Assembly: GCA_004010275.1 (NCBI GenBank)
Contig: RBWT01000029.1
Span: 1 to 55,518 of the forward strand
DNA length: 55,518 nt
Origin: Streptomyces huasconensis
GTDB taxonomy: Bacteria; Actinomycetota; Actinomycetes; Streptomycetales; Streptomycetaceae
Reading direction: 5' to 3'
Both the position numbers and the translations under genes were made by a program. Below, piece by piece: positions 1 through 9,274 of the stretch (its first letter is position 1; each line of letters opens with the position of its first letter). The notes beneath the pieces were generated by a model. The model ran no database searches, was not told the origin of the DNA, and saw nothing but the letters and a program-made list of their open reading frames with translations.

Positions 1-7
1 GACGTGC

Positions 8-40
8 GCCCCTGAAGGGGCGCGGGGAACTGCGCGACCA
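8..40. repeat. Streptomyces dispersed intergenic repeat, copy 1
   Basis: A short hairpin-forming element with the core gcgcggggaactgcgcgacc, preceded by an inverted gcccct/aggggc pair. I recognise this as a very common intergenic element of Streptomyces chromosomes. A degenerate second copy lies near 23361. It sits just downstream of the leftward oxidoreductase gene, where it could act as a terminator-like structure. Bases 41-109 hold nothing else that I can identify. Confidence 0.6.
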
Positions 41-109
41 CGGACCACGATCCGCAGTCGGCGACGTGGCCCGACCGCGCAGACGCGGCCCCGCCGGGGA
101 GGGCCAGGG

Positions 110-883
110 CTACTGAGGGCCGTACTTACGCCCCGTACGCGACGTGACCCCACCCAGCAGCGACCTGGGCGTCAGCTTCGCCACGCCCATCAGCGCCTTG
201 TAGCGGGGGTCCGGGATCGAGACGGTGCGGCCTCGCGCCAAGTCGGCCAGCGCCGCCGCCACCAGCTTGTCCGCGTCCAGCCACATCCAGTTGGGGATGT
301 TGGACGTGCCCATCCCGGCCCGCTCGTGGAACTCCGTCCGCACGAAGCCGGGGCACAGCGCCATCAGCCGCACCCCGGAACCGGCCAGGTCCTTCGCCGC
401 GCCCTGCGTGAACTGCACGACCCAGGCCTTCGAAGCGCCGTACGTGCCGCGCGGCAGGAACGCCGCGACCGACGCGACGTTCACCACGCCGCCCCGGCCC
501 CGCTCCCGCATCGACTCCACGGCCGCCGACGTCAGCCTCAGCACCGCCTCGCAGTGCACCTTGAGCATGGTCAGCTCGTCGGCCATCGGGACTTCCAGAT
601 ATCGCCCCTTGTTGCCGAACCCCGCGTTGTTGATCAGCAGGTCGACCGCGTCCCTGCGGTTGGAGAGCCGCTTCTCGACGGCTTCGATGCCCGCGTCCGT
701 CGAGAGATCGGCGGTCAGCACCTCCGCCTCGATGCCGTGCCGGTCGTGCAGTTCGGTCGCCTGCTCCCGCAGCCGCGTGGTGTCGCGCGCCACCAGCACG
801 AGGTTGTGGCCGTCACCGGCGAGGCGTCGCGCGAAGGCGGCGCCGATGCCGGCGGTTGATCCCGTAATCAGAGCCGTAGTCAT
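110..883 (-). CDS. SDR family NAD(P)-dependent oxidoreductase
   Basis: A 257-residue classical short-chain dehydrogenase/reductase. The N-terminal Rossmann nucleotide-binding motif TGSTAGIG starts near residue 7, NNAG lies near residue 86, and the catalytic Tyr-Lys pair appears as YGASK near residue 150. Length is normal for the family. The Arg/Asp-containing segment after the first beta strand (VARDTTRL) is compatible with NADP(H), but the substrate cannot be read from sequence. The ATG at 883 begins MTTALITGS, as in many homologues. The gene reads alone to the left, and the downstream spacer contains only the dispersed repeat. A role in general carbonyl or lipid metabolism is inference only. 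Confidence 0.9.
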   Translation of the reverse strand: MTTALITGSTAGIGAAFARRLAGDGHNLVLVARDTTRLREQATELHDRHGIEAEVLTADLSTDAGIEAVEKRLSNRRDAVDLLINNAGFGNKGRYLEVPMADELTMLKVHCEAVLRLTSAAVESMRERGRGGVVNVASVAAFLPRGTYGASKAWVVQFTQGAAKDLAGSGVRLMALCPGFVRTEFHERAGMGTSNIPNWMWLDADKLVAAALADLARGRTVSIPDPRYKALMGVAKLTPRSLLGGVTSRTGRKYGPQ

Positions 884-941
884 GGCCCAAGGCTAGTGAG
901 GTCCGGCGGCGGCCATGTCGCGCGGACGCCGAGCCTCCGGG

Positions 942-1618
942 TCACGAGACCTCCACGCCGGAGCGCGCCACGTACTTGCGCGCCCGCTCGGCCTCCTCGG
1001 GGTGCAGCGCATCGCCCGCGGCGAGCAGCAGCGGCAGCAGCGTCTTCTCCGTCGTGACTGCGCGGAACTGGAGGGCGACGGTGACCTCGTGCGCCGGCCG
1101 GTGCAGGATCTCGACGGGGTCGCCGGCCTTGATCTCACCCGGCTCGATCACCCGGAAATAGGCGCCGGGAACGCCTTCCTGGGTGAACCGCTTCACCCAC
1201 CCCCGCTCACCGAGGTGGCTCTGGAACGTACGGCAGGGGATGCGGCCGCTGGTCACTTCGAGCACCAGATCGGCACCGATCCGCCAGCGCTCTCCTATCT
1301 TCGCGCCGCTCACGTCGAGCCCGGACGTCGTCAGGTTCTCTCCGAAGGAGCCGTCGGGCAGGGGCCGCCCGAGCTTGCGCTCCCAGGCGTCGAGGTCCTC
1401 CCGGGCGTAGGCGTACACCGCCTGGTCGTTCCCCCCGTGGTGGCGCAGGTCGCTGATCGCGTCACGGCCAGGCCGCTGCCGCCGACGCCCTTGGGACCCG
1501 GCGCGCTCACCCTGACCGGCTCGGACGTGGGGCGCTTGGCGATGCCGGTGCGGCCATTGGGGGCGTCGGTGTACGGGACGGCTTCGGAACGGCCCAGGTT
1601 CACGGAGAGAAGCTTCAT
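942..1618 (-). CDS. MOSC domain-containing protein (frameshifted near 1465)
   Basis: MOSC-domain protein, expected length 225 residues. MOSC proteins are beta-strand-rich sulfur-carrier domains related to the molybdenum-cofactor sulfurase C-terminus; some act in detoxification. The ATG at 1618 gives MKLLSVNLGRSEAVPYTDAP, the usual start of this family. That frame runs to GVGGSGLA, and the family continues in another frame with DLRHHGG, YAYAREDLD, GENLT and the conserved Cys in GRIPCRTFQ. Reading across needs one extra base at about 1465, where plus-strand gtcacggcc would become gtcaccggcc. I regard this as a lost C in the sequence rather than a decayed gene. The gene diverges from a LysR regulator, which may control it. 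Confidence 0.8.
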
Positions 1619-1663
1619 GTCCCGCAGAGTAGGCGCACCGGGCCCAAAGGCGCGACTCAATAT

Positions 1664-1700
1664 TTCGCATCATGTCCAAGCATCGCTTATGCTCGAAAGC
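1664..1700 (+). promoter_or_regulatory. Putative LysR-gene promoter and dyad, leaderless start
   Basis: A TATGCT -10 box at 1688-1693 lies 18 bases after ttcgca (1664-1669). It places transcription initiation at about 1700, next to the ATG at 1701. The -10 box is part of the dyad atgct-cgaa-agcat (1689-1702), and further gcat half-sites occur upstream. This is compatible with autoregulation by the LysR protein. It is inferred from pattern only. Confidence 0.4.
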
Positions 1701-2627
1701 ATGATCGAGGCCCGTCATCTCCGTGTCCTGCGCGCCGTGGCCGCCACCGGCTCCTTCTCGGCGGCGGCCCGCGAACTCGGTTGCACCCAGCCCGCCGTGA
1801 GCCAGCAGATGAAGGCCCTCGAAGCCTCGACCGGCACGCCGCTGCTCATCCGCACCGGCCGCGAGATGCGCCTGACGCAGGCGGGCGAGGCCCTCGTCCG
1901 GCACGCCGCGGGCATCCTCGCCGGGCTCACCGCCGCGGAGGAGGAGATCGCCGCCATCGCGGGTCTGCGCGCGGGCCGGGTCCGCCTCGTCTCCTTCCCG
2001 AGCGGCAGCTCGACGATGGTCCCCGGCGCTCGCGCCCTGCGCGCGGCCCACCCCGGCACGCGCGTATCCCTCGTGGAGGCGGAGCCGCCGCGCTCGGCGG
2101 AGATGCTGCGCGAGGGCGACTGCGACGTGGCGCTGGCCTTCCGGTACGAGGGGCGGCGCGAAGCGCCTCAGGGCAGGGGCGGTGGCGCGTCCGCCGCCGA
2201 GGAGTGGGACGACCTCGTCGTGCGGCCGCTGCTCGCGGACCGGCTCGTCGGGCTCGTGCCCGAGGGGCACCGGCTCGCGGGGGCCGACGCGGTCACCATC
2301 GGGGAGTTCGCCGACGAGTCGTGGATCGCGGGCTGCCCGCGCTGCCGACGGCAACTGGTGGAGGTCTGCGAGGGGGCGGGCTTCGTGCCCCGGATCGACT
2401 TCGCGACCGACGACTATCCGGCGGTGATCGGGCTGGTCGGCGCGGGTCTGGGAGTGGCGGTGCTGCCCGAACTGGCGATCGAGTCGGTGCGCCCCAGGGG
2501 TGCCCGGACGGTGACGGTGGAGCCTGCCGTGCGGCGGGAGATCGTCGCGCTCACGCTGCCGGACCTGGCGCAGGTGCCGGCCGTCGCCGCCACGCTGGAC
2601 CACCTCGCGCGGGCCGCGGCCCGCTGA
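1701..2627 (+). CDS. LysR family transcriptional regulator
   Basis: A 308-residue LysR-type regulator. The N-terminal winged helix-turn-helix spans about residues 1-60, with RHLRVLRAVAATGSFSAAA and a recognition helix CTQPAVSQQ. It is followed by the periplasmic-binding-like effector domain, which contains an unusual CPRCRR segment near residue 215. I chose ATG 1701 because a TATGCT box ends seven bases upstream, suggesting a leaderless transcript. An in-frame ATG at 1689 would add four residues but lies inside the promoter dyad. The gene is divergent from the MOSC gene, the usual arrangement for a LysR regulator and its target. Effector unknown. Confidence 0.9.
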   Translation: MIEARHLRVLRAVAATGSFSAAARELGCTQPAVSQQMKALEASTGTPLLIRTGREMRLTQAGEALVRHAAGILAGLTAAEEEIAAIAGLRAGRVRLVSFPSGSSTMVPGARALRAAHPGTRVSLVEAEPPRSAEMLREGDCDVALAFRYEGRREAPQGRGGGASAAEEWDDLVVRPLLADRLVGLVPEGHRLAGADAVTIGEFADESWIAGCPRCRRQLVEVCEGAGFVPRIDFATDDYPAVIGLVGAGLGVAVLPELAIESVRPRGARTVTVEPAVRREIVALTLPDLAQVPAVAATLDHLARAAAR

Positions 2628-2673
2628 GCGGGCGCCGGTCCCCGTCCGAAGAGGCCCGTGAAGAAACGTTCCT

Positions 2674-3005
2674 TCAGGGGTGTGACGCGGTTCTGTCCGC
2701 CGCCGCGGACGCCGTGACCAGGCGGTTGCGGGCCCGCCCCATGAGTTCCTCGCGCTCGTCCTCGGTCAGCCCGCCCCACACGCCGTACGGCTCGCGGCGC
2801 GCGCGAGCGCGTGAGCGGCGCACTCCGCACGTACCGGGCACCGCATGCAGACCTCCTTGGCGGAGTTCTCTCGTGCGCTGCGCGCCGCGCCCCGCTCGCC
2901 CTCGGGGTGGAAGAAGAGCGAGCTGTCGACCCCGCGGCAGGCCGCGAGGAGCTGCCAGTCCCAGAGATCTGCGTTCGGTCCGGGAAGGCGGGAGAAATCT
3001 GCCAT
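2674..3005 (-). CDS. whiD: WhiB-family regulator WhiD (frameshifted near 2800)
   Basis: WhiD is a WhiB-like iron-sulfur protein required for late sporulation in Streptomyces; these proteins bind a [4Fe-4S] cluster and usually region 4 of the principal sigma factor. The ATG at 3005 gives MADFSRLPGPNADLWDW, and the cluster ligands C23, C53, C56 and C62 are all visible (AACRG and VCMRCPVRAEC). The conserved turn GVWGGLTEDEREELM and the basic tail are in a different frame. The break falls in a GC-repeat at about 2796-2806. One added base restores 110 residues, close to the 112 I recall for S. coelicolor WhiD. The neighbour bldM is divergent, as in S. coelicolor. Probably a sequence error. Confidence 0.88.
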
Positions 3006-3245
3006 TGCTGGTCCCCTTGAAGCCGTTCTGACGCGGATACGGTGCCCATGACCGTGCCATGACCGTACATCTACTGTCTAAGGAGATGAAAATATGACTC
3101 ATTGCGAATCTAGCCACAGACACCGGTAAATGGGAAGAAAAGGCGCTAAATGGGGCATAGCTTGTGATGAAACGTTGAGGGTCTCCCGCGCGCTCTGCTC
3201 TGTGTCCGGGCCCTCACGTAGAGTGCCGAAGATGACTGGCAGCCC

Positions 3246-3273
3246 CGTAACTCTTTCGGGTGACCGTCGTTGA
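3246..3273 (+). promoter_or_regulatory. sigma-BldN-type promoter of bldM
   Basis: CGTAAC (3246-3251), a 16-base spacer and CGTTGA (3268-3273) match exactly the consensus I know for the ECF sigma factor BldN, which is established to transcribe bldM. Initiation would fall near 3280, leaving a leader of about 125 bases before bldM. The rest of the whiD-bldM spacer (3006-3245) is unusually AT-rich around 3080-3160 and should contain the whiD promoters. Confidence 0.8.
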
Positions 3274-3406
3274 GAGGGCGGAGGCGGTTGAGAGAAGAAG
3301 CGCTCGGGCAGGTGTCCGAGAGCGTCAACCGCACAGGTGACGAATAAGTACCAGCCTGGAGGCTCAAGGTGACGCGCAGCAGCTGTGAGAGCCGCGGAGG
3401 ACAGTC

Positions 3407-4017
3407 ATGACATCCGTCCTCGTCTGCGACGACTCCCCGCTTGCCCGAGAGGCGCTCCGCCGGGCGGTCGCGACCGTGCCCGGCGTCGAGCGTGTGACGA
3501 CGGCGGCCAACGGCGAGGAAGTCCTCCGCCGCTGGGGCGCCGACCGCTCGGACCTGATTCTGATGGACGTACGCATGCCCGGTCTGGGCGGCGTGGAGAC
3601 CGTCCGGCGGCTGCTGTCCGCCGACCCCGGTGCGCGCATCATCATGCTCACCGTCGCCGAGGACCTCGACGGGGTCGCGCTCGCCGTCGCCGCCGCGCCC
3701 GCGGCTATCTGCACAAGGACGCCTCACGCGCCGAACTGCGGGCGACGGTCACGCAGGCCCTCGCCGACCCCACGTGGCGGCTCGCGCCGCGCAGACTGCG
3801 CTCGGCCGAGATGGGCGCCGCGCCCACGCTCACCGCGCGTGAGATCCAGGTGCTCGAAGGCATGAGCCACGGCCGGTCGAACGCGGAGATCGGACGCGAG
3901 CTGTTCCTCTCCGAGGACACGGTGAAGACGCACGCCAGGCGGCTCTTCAAGAAGCTCGGCGCCTCGGACCGGGCACACGCGGTGGCGCTCGGTTTCCGCT
4001 GGGGTCTGGTCCGCTGA
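3407..4017 (+). CDS. bldM: Atypical response regulator BldM (frameshifted near 3695)
   Basis: BldM is an orphan NarL/FixJ-type response regulator. It is needed for aerial growth and, with WhiI, for sporulation genes. The ATG at 3407, behind a GGAGG site, begins MTSVLVCDDSPLAREALRR; D54 lies in LILMDVRMPG. The receiver ends in one frame (VALAVAA) and resumes in another with RGYLHKDAS. The C-terminal LuxR helix-turn-helix follows (TAREIQVLEGMSHGRSNAEI, SEDTVKTHARRLFKKL). Adding one G at about 3695 (gccgcgccc to gccggcgccc) yields 203 residues, the known BldM length. I therefore treat the break as a sequence error. A consensus sigma-BldN promoter lies upstream. Confidence 0.92.
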
Positions 4018-4283
4018 GTGCGCCGCAGCGGGGGCGCGGTGCTCCCCGCCCGCCGCTCGGCGGGCGGGGCGACGGACGCCCGCTTTCCACCTTTTCGCGA
4101 GCGGTTGCCGTCGCTTCGCCGCCGATGCCGCATCCTTGAGGTGTGGAGTTCCTCGGGGACGAGTCGATCGAGCGGGAGGGGAGGGCGCAGGAGATGAGTT
4201 CCGGCGCACCTGCTCATAACGCTTCAGTGCACAACTACGGACGCGGTGCCACGGATCAGTCGCCACCAAGGCACCATGGACCG

Positions 4284-4859
4284 ATGCGCGATGACAAGAC
4301 GACGGTGATCGGTGCCCTCGTCCTTCGCGCCGTCGAAGGCGACGAACAGGCCACGCACGACCTGCTGGCACACGTGCACCCGCTGGCCCTCCGGTACTGC
4401 CGCACCCGGCTGTCCCGGCTGCCGGGTGACGCGCGGCACTTCGTGGAGGACCTGGCGCAGGAGGTCTGCGTCGCGGTGCTCCTCGCCCTGCCGCGCTACA
4501 AGGACACGGGACGGCCCTTCGAGGCGTTCGTCTTCGCGATCGCCGCGCACAAGGTGGCCGACCTCCAGCGCGCGGCGATGCGCCATCCCGGTTCCACCGC
4601 CGTGCCCTCCGACGAGATGCCCGAGCGGCCCGACGACTCGCTCGGCCCGGAGGAGCGCGCCCTGCTCAGCAGTGACGCGGAGTGGGCCAAGAAGCTCCTC
4701 GCCAACCTCCCGGAGAACCAGCGCGAACTGCTCCTGCTGCGGATCGCCGTCGGGCTCACGGCCGAGGAGACCGGACAGATGCTGGGCATGTCGCCCGGCG
4801 CGGTGCGGGTGGCCCAGCACCGGGCGCTGAGCCGCCTCAGGGCGCTCGCCGAGCAGTGA
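4284..4859 (+). CDS. shbA: SigD/ShbA-like RNA polymerase sigma factor
   Basis: An ECF-type sigma factor of 191 residues. Region 2 spans roughly residues 20-85 ([20 protein letters not shown] and [12 protein letters not shown]). Region 4 spans roughly 135-190 ([38 protein letters not shown]). Its position between bldM and guaB fits the SigD family; I believe the Streptomyces member is ShbA, which drives transcription of the principal sigma factor gene hrdB. The symbol rests on that memory and on gene order. I chose ATG 4284 because the in-frame extension back to ATG 4194 has only about half G/C in third positions, against nearly all in the gene. ATG 4194 does have a better ribosome-binding site, so it remains possible. 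No anti-sigma gene is adjacent. Confidence 0.85.
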   Translation: MRDDKTTVIGALVLRAVEGDEQATHDLLAHVHPLALRYCRTRLSRLPGDARHFVEDLAQEVCVAVLLALPRYKDTGRPFEAFVFAIAAHKVADLQRAAMRHPGSTAVPSDEMPERPDDSLGPEERALLSSDAEWAKKLLANLPENQRELLLLRIAVGLTAEETGQMLGMSPGAVRVAQHRALSRLRALAEQ

Positions 4860-4986
4860 GCACCTGCCCACGGGCCGACGTATGAACGTACAAAGAATGC
4901 TGATGATCTTGATCGTGGAATGAGACACCCTCCGTTCCCGTTAGCATGGACATCCGCACCGATCAAGGCCATTTGGGGAAGGTGTC

Positions 4987-6503
<1,517 letters not shown>

Positions 6504-6529
6504 TCTCCTGCGCTCCACGCGCGCGTGGA

Positions 6530-6559
6530 GGGGCGGCCCCGGCTCACCGGGGCCGCCCC
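6530..6559 (+). terminator. Intrinsic-type terminator after guaB
   Basis: A perfect 13-bp stem (ggggcggccccgg, 6530-6542, pairing with 6547-6559) closes a CTCA loop and is followed by two T residues. A smaller dyad, ctccacg/cgtggag (6513-6530), lies just before it. The hairpin separates guaB from guaB3, so the two are probably separate or attenuated transcription units. Confidence 0.75.
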
Positions 6560-6615
6560 TTCCGTGTGTGTCGGGGATACTGGACAGGCAGACCAAGAGG
6601 GAAAGGCCCCACAAC

Positions 6616-7740
6616 GTGACTGAGATCGAGATCGGGCGCGGCAAGCGCGGCCGCCGCGCGTACGCCTTCGACGACATCGCCGTCGTACCGAGCCGGCGCA
6701 CCCGCGACCCGAAGGAGGTCTCGATCGCGTGGCAGATCGACGCCTACCGCTTCGAGCTGCCCTTCCTGGCCGCTCCCATGGACTCGGTGGTCTCCCCGCA
6801 GACCGCCATCCGCATCGGTGAGCTGGGCGGCCTCGGCGTCCTGAACCTCGAAGGGCTCTGGACGCGGTACGAGGACCCGCAGCCGCTGCTCGACGAGATC
6901 GCCGAGCTGGACTCGGAGACCGCCACCCGGCGCCTCCAGGAGATCTACTCCGCGCCGATCAAGGCCGACCTCATCGGACAGCGCATCAAGGAGGTGCGCG
7001 ACTCCGGTGTGGTCACCGCCGCCGCGCTCTCCCCGCAGCGCACCGCCGAGTTCTCCAAGGCCGTCGTGGACGCCGGGGTCGACATCTTCGTGATCCGCGG
7101 CACCACCGTCTCCGCCGAGCACGTCTCCGGCGCCGCCGAGCCGCTGAACCTCAAGCAGTTCATCTACGAGCTGGACGTGCCGGTCATCGTGGGCGGCTGC
7201 GCCACCTACACCGCCGCCCTGCACCTGATGCGCACCGGCGCCGCGGGTGTCCTCGTCGGCTTCGGCGGCGGCGCCGCGCACACCACGCGCAACGTCCTGG
7301 GCATCCAGGTGCCGATGGCCACCGCCGTCGCCGACGTCGCGGCCGCCCGCCGTGACTACATGGACGAGTCCGGCGGCCGGTACGTCCACGTCATCGCCGA
7401 CGGCGGCGTGGGCTGGTCCGGCGACCTGCCCAAGGCCATCGCGTGCGGCGCCGACGCCGTGATGGTGGGCTCCCCGCTGGCCCGCGCCACGGACGCGCCC
7501 GGCAAGGGCCACCACTGGGGCATGGAGGCCGTCCACGAGGACGTGCCGCGCGGCAAGAAGGTCGACCTCGGCACGGTCGGTACGACCGAGGAGATCCTCA
7601 CCGGTCCCTCGCACATCCCGGACGGTTCGATGAACTTCTTCGGGGCGCTGCGCCGCGCGATGGCCACCACGGGCTACAGCGAGCTGAAGGAGTTCCAGCG
7701 CGTCGAGGTGACGGTCGCGGACTCGCAGCACAAGCGCTGA
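6616..7740 (+). CDS. guaB3: GuaB3 family IMP dehydrogenase-related protein
   Basis: A 374-residue member of the GuaB3 branch of the IMPDH/GMP-reductase superfamily. It is a TIM-barrel that lacks the CBS domains present in GuaB. It begins VTEIEIGRGKRGRRAYAFDD at a GTG (6616) shortly after an AAGG-like site. The barrel shows DDIAVVPSRRT, APMDSVVSP and a glycine-rich loop GFGGGAAHTTRN where GuaB has the Cys loop, so the classic GSICTTR motif is missing. GuaB3 proteins in some bacteria are reported to retain IMPDH activity; I cannot tell whether this one does. The guaB-guaB3 order is widespread in Actinobacteria, including mycobacteria. A hairpin terminator follows. Confidence 0.9.
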   Translation: MTEIEIGRGKRGRRAYAFDDIAVVPSRRTRDPKEVSIAWQIDAYRFELPFLAAPMDSVVSPQTAIRIGELGGLGVLNLEGLWTRYEDPQPLLDEIAELDSETATRRLQEIYSAPIKADLIGQRIKEVRDSGVVTAAALSPQRTAEFSKAVVDAGVDIFVIRGTTVSAEHVSGAAEPLNLKQFIYELDVPVIVGGCATYTAALHLMRTGAAGVLVGFGGGAAHTTRNVLGIQVPMATAVADVAAARRDYMDESGGRYVHVIADGGVGWSGDLPKAIACGADAVMVGSPLARATDAPGKGHHWGMEAVHEDVPRGKKVDLGTVGTTEEILTGPSHIPDGSMNFFGALRRAMATTGYSELKEFQRVEVTVADSQHKR

Positions 7741-7756
7741 CGGATCGTTCGTAGAG

Positions 7757-7786
7757 GGGCTCCGGTACTTCGTACCGGGGCCCTTT
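7757..7786 (+). terminator. Terminator after guaB3
   Basis: The arms gggctccggtac (7757-7768) and gtaccggggccc (7772-7783) pair over 12 bases with one G-T wobble around a TTC loop, then TTT. It lies between the convergent guaB3 and nucleotide-sugar dehydrogenase genes and may serve both. Confidence 0.75.
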
Positions 7787-7792
7787 CCGTCG

Positions 7793-9045
7793 TCACAGGC
7801 GGTGCGCCGCGCCCGCCGGGGTCGCGCCACGCGTGTCGAGCAGCAGCTGGGCCTTCACGGCCAGCCCCTGGAGGTCGTACGTGCGGTGGTGCTGGAGCAG
7901 GATCGTGAGGTCGGCGTCGCCGCCGCCTCGTAGAGGGAGTCCGCGCGCGGGACGGGGCGGCCGAGGATGCTCCAGTTGGGGACGTACGGGTCGTGGTAGC
8001 TGACGGCCGCGCCCAGCTCCATCAGACGGGTCGCCACTTCCTGCGCGGGGGCGCCCTGCTGGTCGGCGAGGTCGGGCTTGTAGGTGACGCCGAGGAGCAG
8101 GACGCGGGCGCCGCGGACGGACTTGCCGTGTTCGTTGAGCAGCGTGGCCGAGCGCTGGATGACGTACTGGGGCATGCGGTCGTTGACCTGCTGGGCCAGT
8201 TCGACCATGCGCAGGGGGCGGGCGCCGCGGGACGGGTTGGGAATGTCCAGGGGGACGCCGTGGCCGCCGACGCCGGGGCCGGGGCGGAAGGCCTGGAAGC
8301 CGAAGGGCTTGGTCTCCGCGCAGCGGATGACGTCCCACAGGTCGATGCCGAGGTCGTGGCAGAGCACCGCCATCTCGTTGACCAGGGCCATGTTGACGTG
8401 CCGGTAGTTGGTCTCCAGGAGGTGCACGGTCTCGGCCTCGCGGGGTCCCCGCGCGCGTACGACCTTGTCGGTGAGGCGGCCGTAGAAGGCGGCCGCCGAT
8501 TCGGTGCAGGCCGGGGTGAGGCCGCCGATGACCTTGGGGGTGCACGCGTCGCCGTGCGAGCGGTTGCCGGGGTCGAGGCGGCCGGGGGAGTAGGCGAGGT
8601 GGAAGTCGCGGCCGGCGCGCAGGCCCGAACCGGATTCGAGGATCGGGCGGACGAAATCCTCGGTGGTCCCCGGGTACGCGGGAGATTCGAGGATCACGGT
8701 GGTGTGCGGGCGCAGCCGTGCGGCCAGGGCCCGGGCGGCGTCGGCGACCTGGCTCAGGTCGAGCGAGCGGTCGGCGGCGGGCGGGGTGGGCGCGCAGATG
8801 ACGGCGGTGCGCACTCTGCCGAGCGGGGCCGGGTCGGTGGTCGGCCGGAAGCCCCCCGAGAGCATCCGGCGGACGTCGGCGGCGGTGAGGGTGCCCTCGG
8901 CGCCGTCGCAGGGCAGGCGGCCGCCCGCCAGGTCGGTGGCGCGGGCCGGGTCGTAGCCGATGGTGGCGATGCCGCGTGCGACGGCGGCCTGGGCGAGGGG
9001 CAGGCCGAGGTGGCCGAGACCGATGACGGCGAGATCTGCGGGCAT
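7793..9045 (-). CDS. Nucleotide-sugar dehydrogenase, UDP-ManNAc/UDP-Glc type (frameshifted near 7919)
   Basis: A UDP-sugar dehydrogenase of expected length 417. It oxidises a nucleotide-bound hexose to the uronic acid for surface polysaccharide. The N-terminal NAD-binding motif is GLGHLGLPLA; the middle contains ESPAYPGTTEDF and GGHGVPLDIP; the C-terminal UDP-binding domain contains LLLGVTYKPDLADQ. The active-site Cys expected before the GGHG-type motif is not clearly placed (GPGVGGHGVPLD), so activity is uncertain. ATG 9045 begins MPADLAVIGLGHLG. The frame breaks after ADSLYEAAA; one added base at about 7919 continues with DADLTILLQHHRTYDLQG to the TGA at 7793. The exact sugar (UDP-ManNAc versus UDP-Glc) is not resolved. 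Confidence 0.85.
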
Positions 9046-9096
9046 GGCGGGTGGGCCGTCCTCCCAATAGCCGGAGCGTGACGAGCGCGCAAGCCC

Positions 9097-9191
9097 TGTG
9101 GACAAGGGGAACCAGCGCAATGTCAGACTAGGAGTAAATATGACCGTTTTGTGGCATTGCACTGCCATGCCGGTCCGGAGTGTTGTCCACA
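9097..9191. promoter_or_regulatory. Divergent control region with two inverted DnaA boxes
   Basis: TGTGGACAA (9097-9105) and TTGTCCACA (9183-9191) are both exact copies of the Streptomyces DnaA-box consensus, in inverted orientation about 85 bases apart. Between them lies a near-perfect 16-base palindrome, tggcattgcactgcca (9152-9167, 14 of 16 positions symmetric), in an AT-richer stretch. The region separates the leftward sugar dehydrogenase from rightward glpD. The palindrome is a candidate glpD operator and the boxes candidate DnaA-binding sites. Function is inferred. Confidence 0.5.
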
Positions 9192-9274
9192 GGCTGCGGT
9201 CGAGATCGGCGGGCGCGGGGGAAATCTGGGCATGATGTGAGTCCGACCACACCCGATCACAGCGGGAGGCAGCG

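Noticed and set aside
4194..4283. N-terminal extension of the sigma factor from ATG 4194
   Set aside because: Third-position G/C drops to about half in this stretch, so it looks non-coding despite a better purine-rich site upstream.
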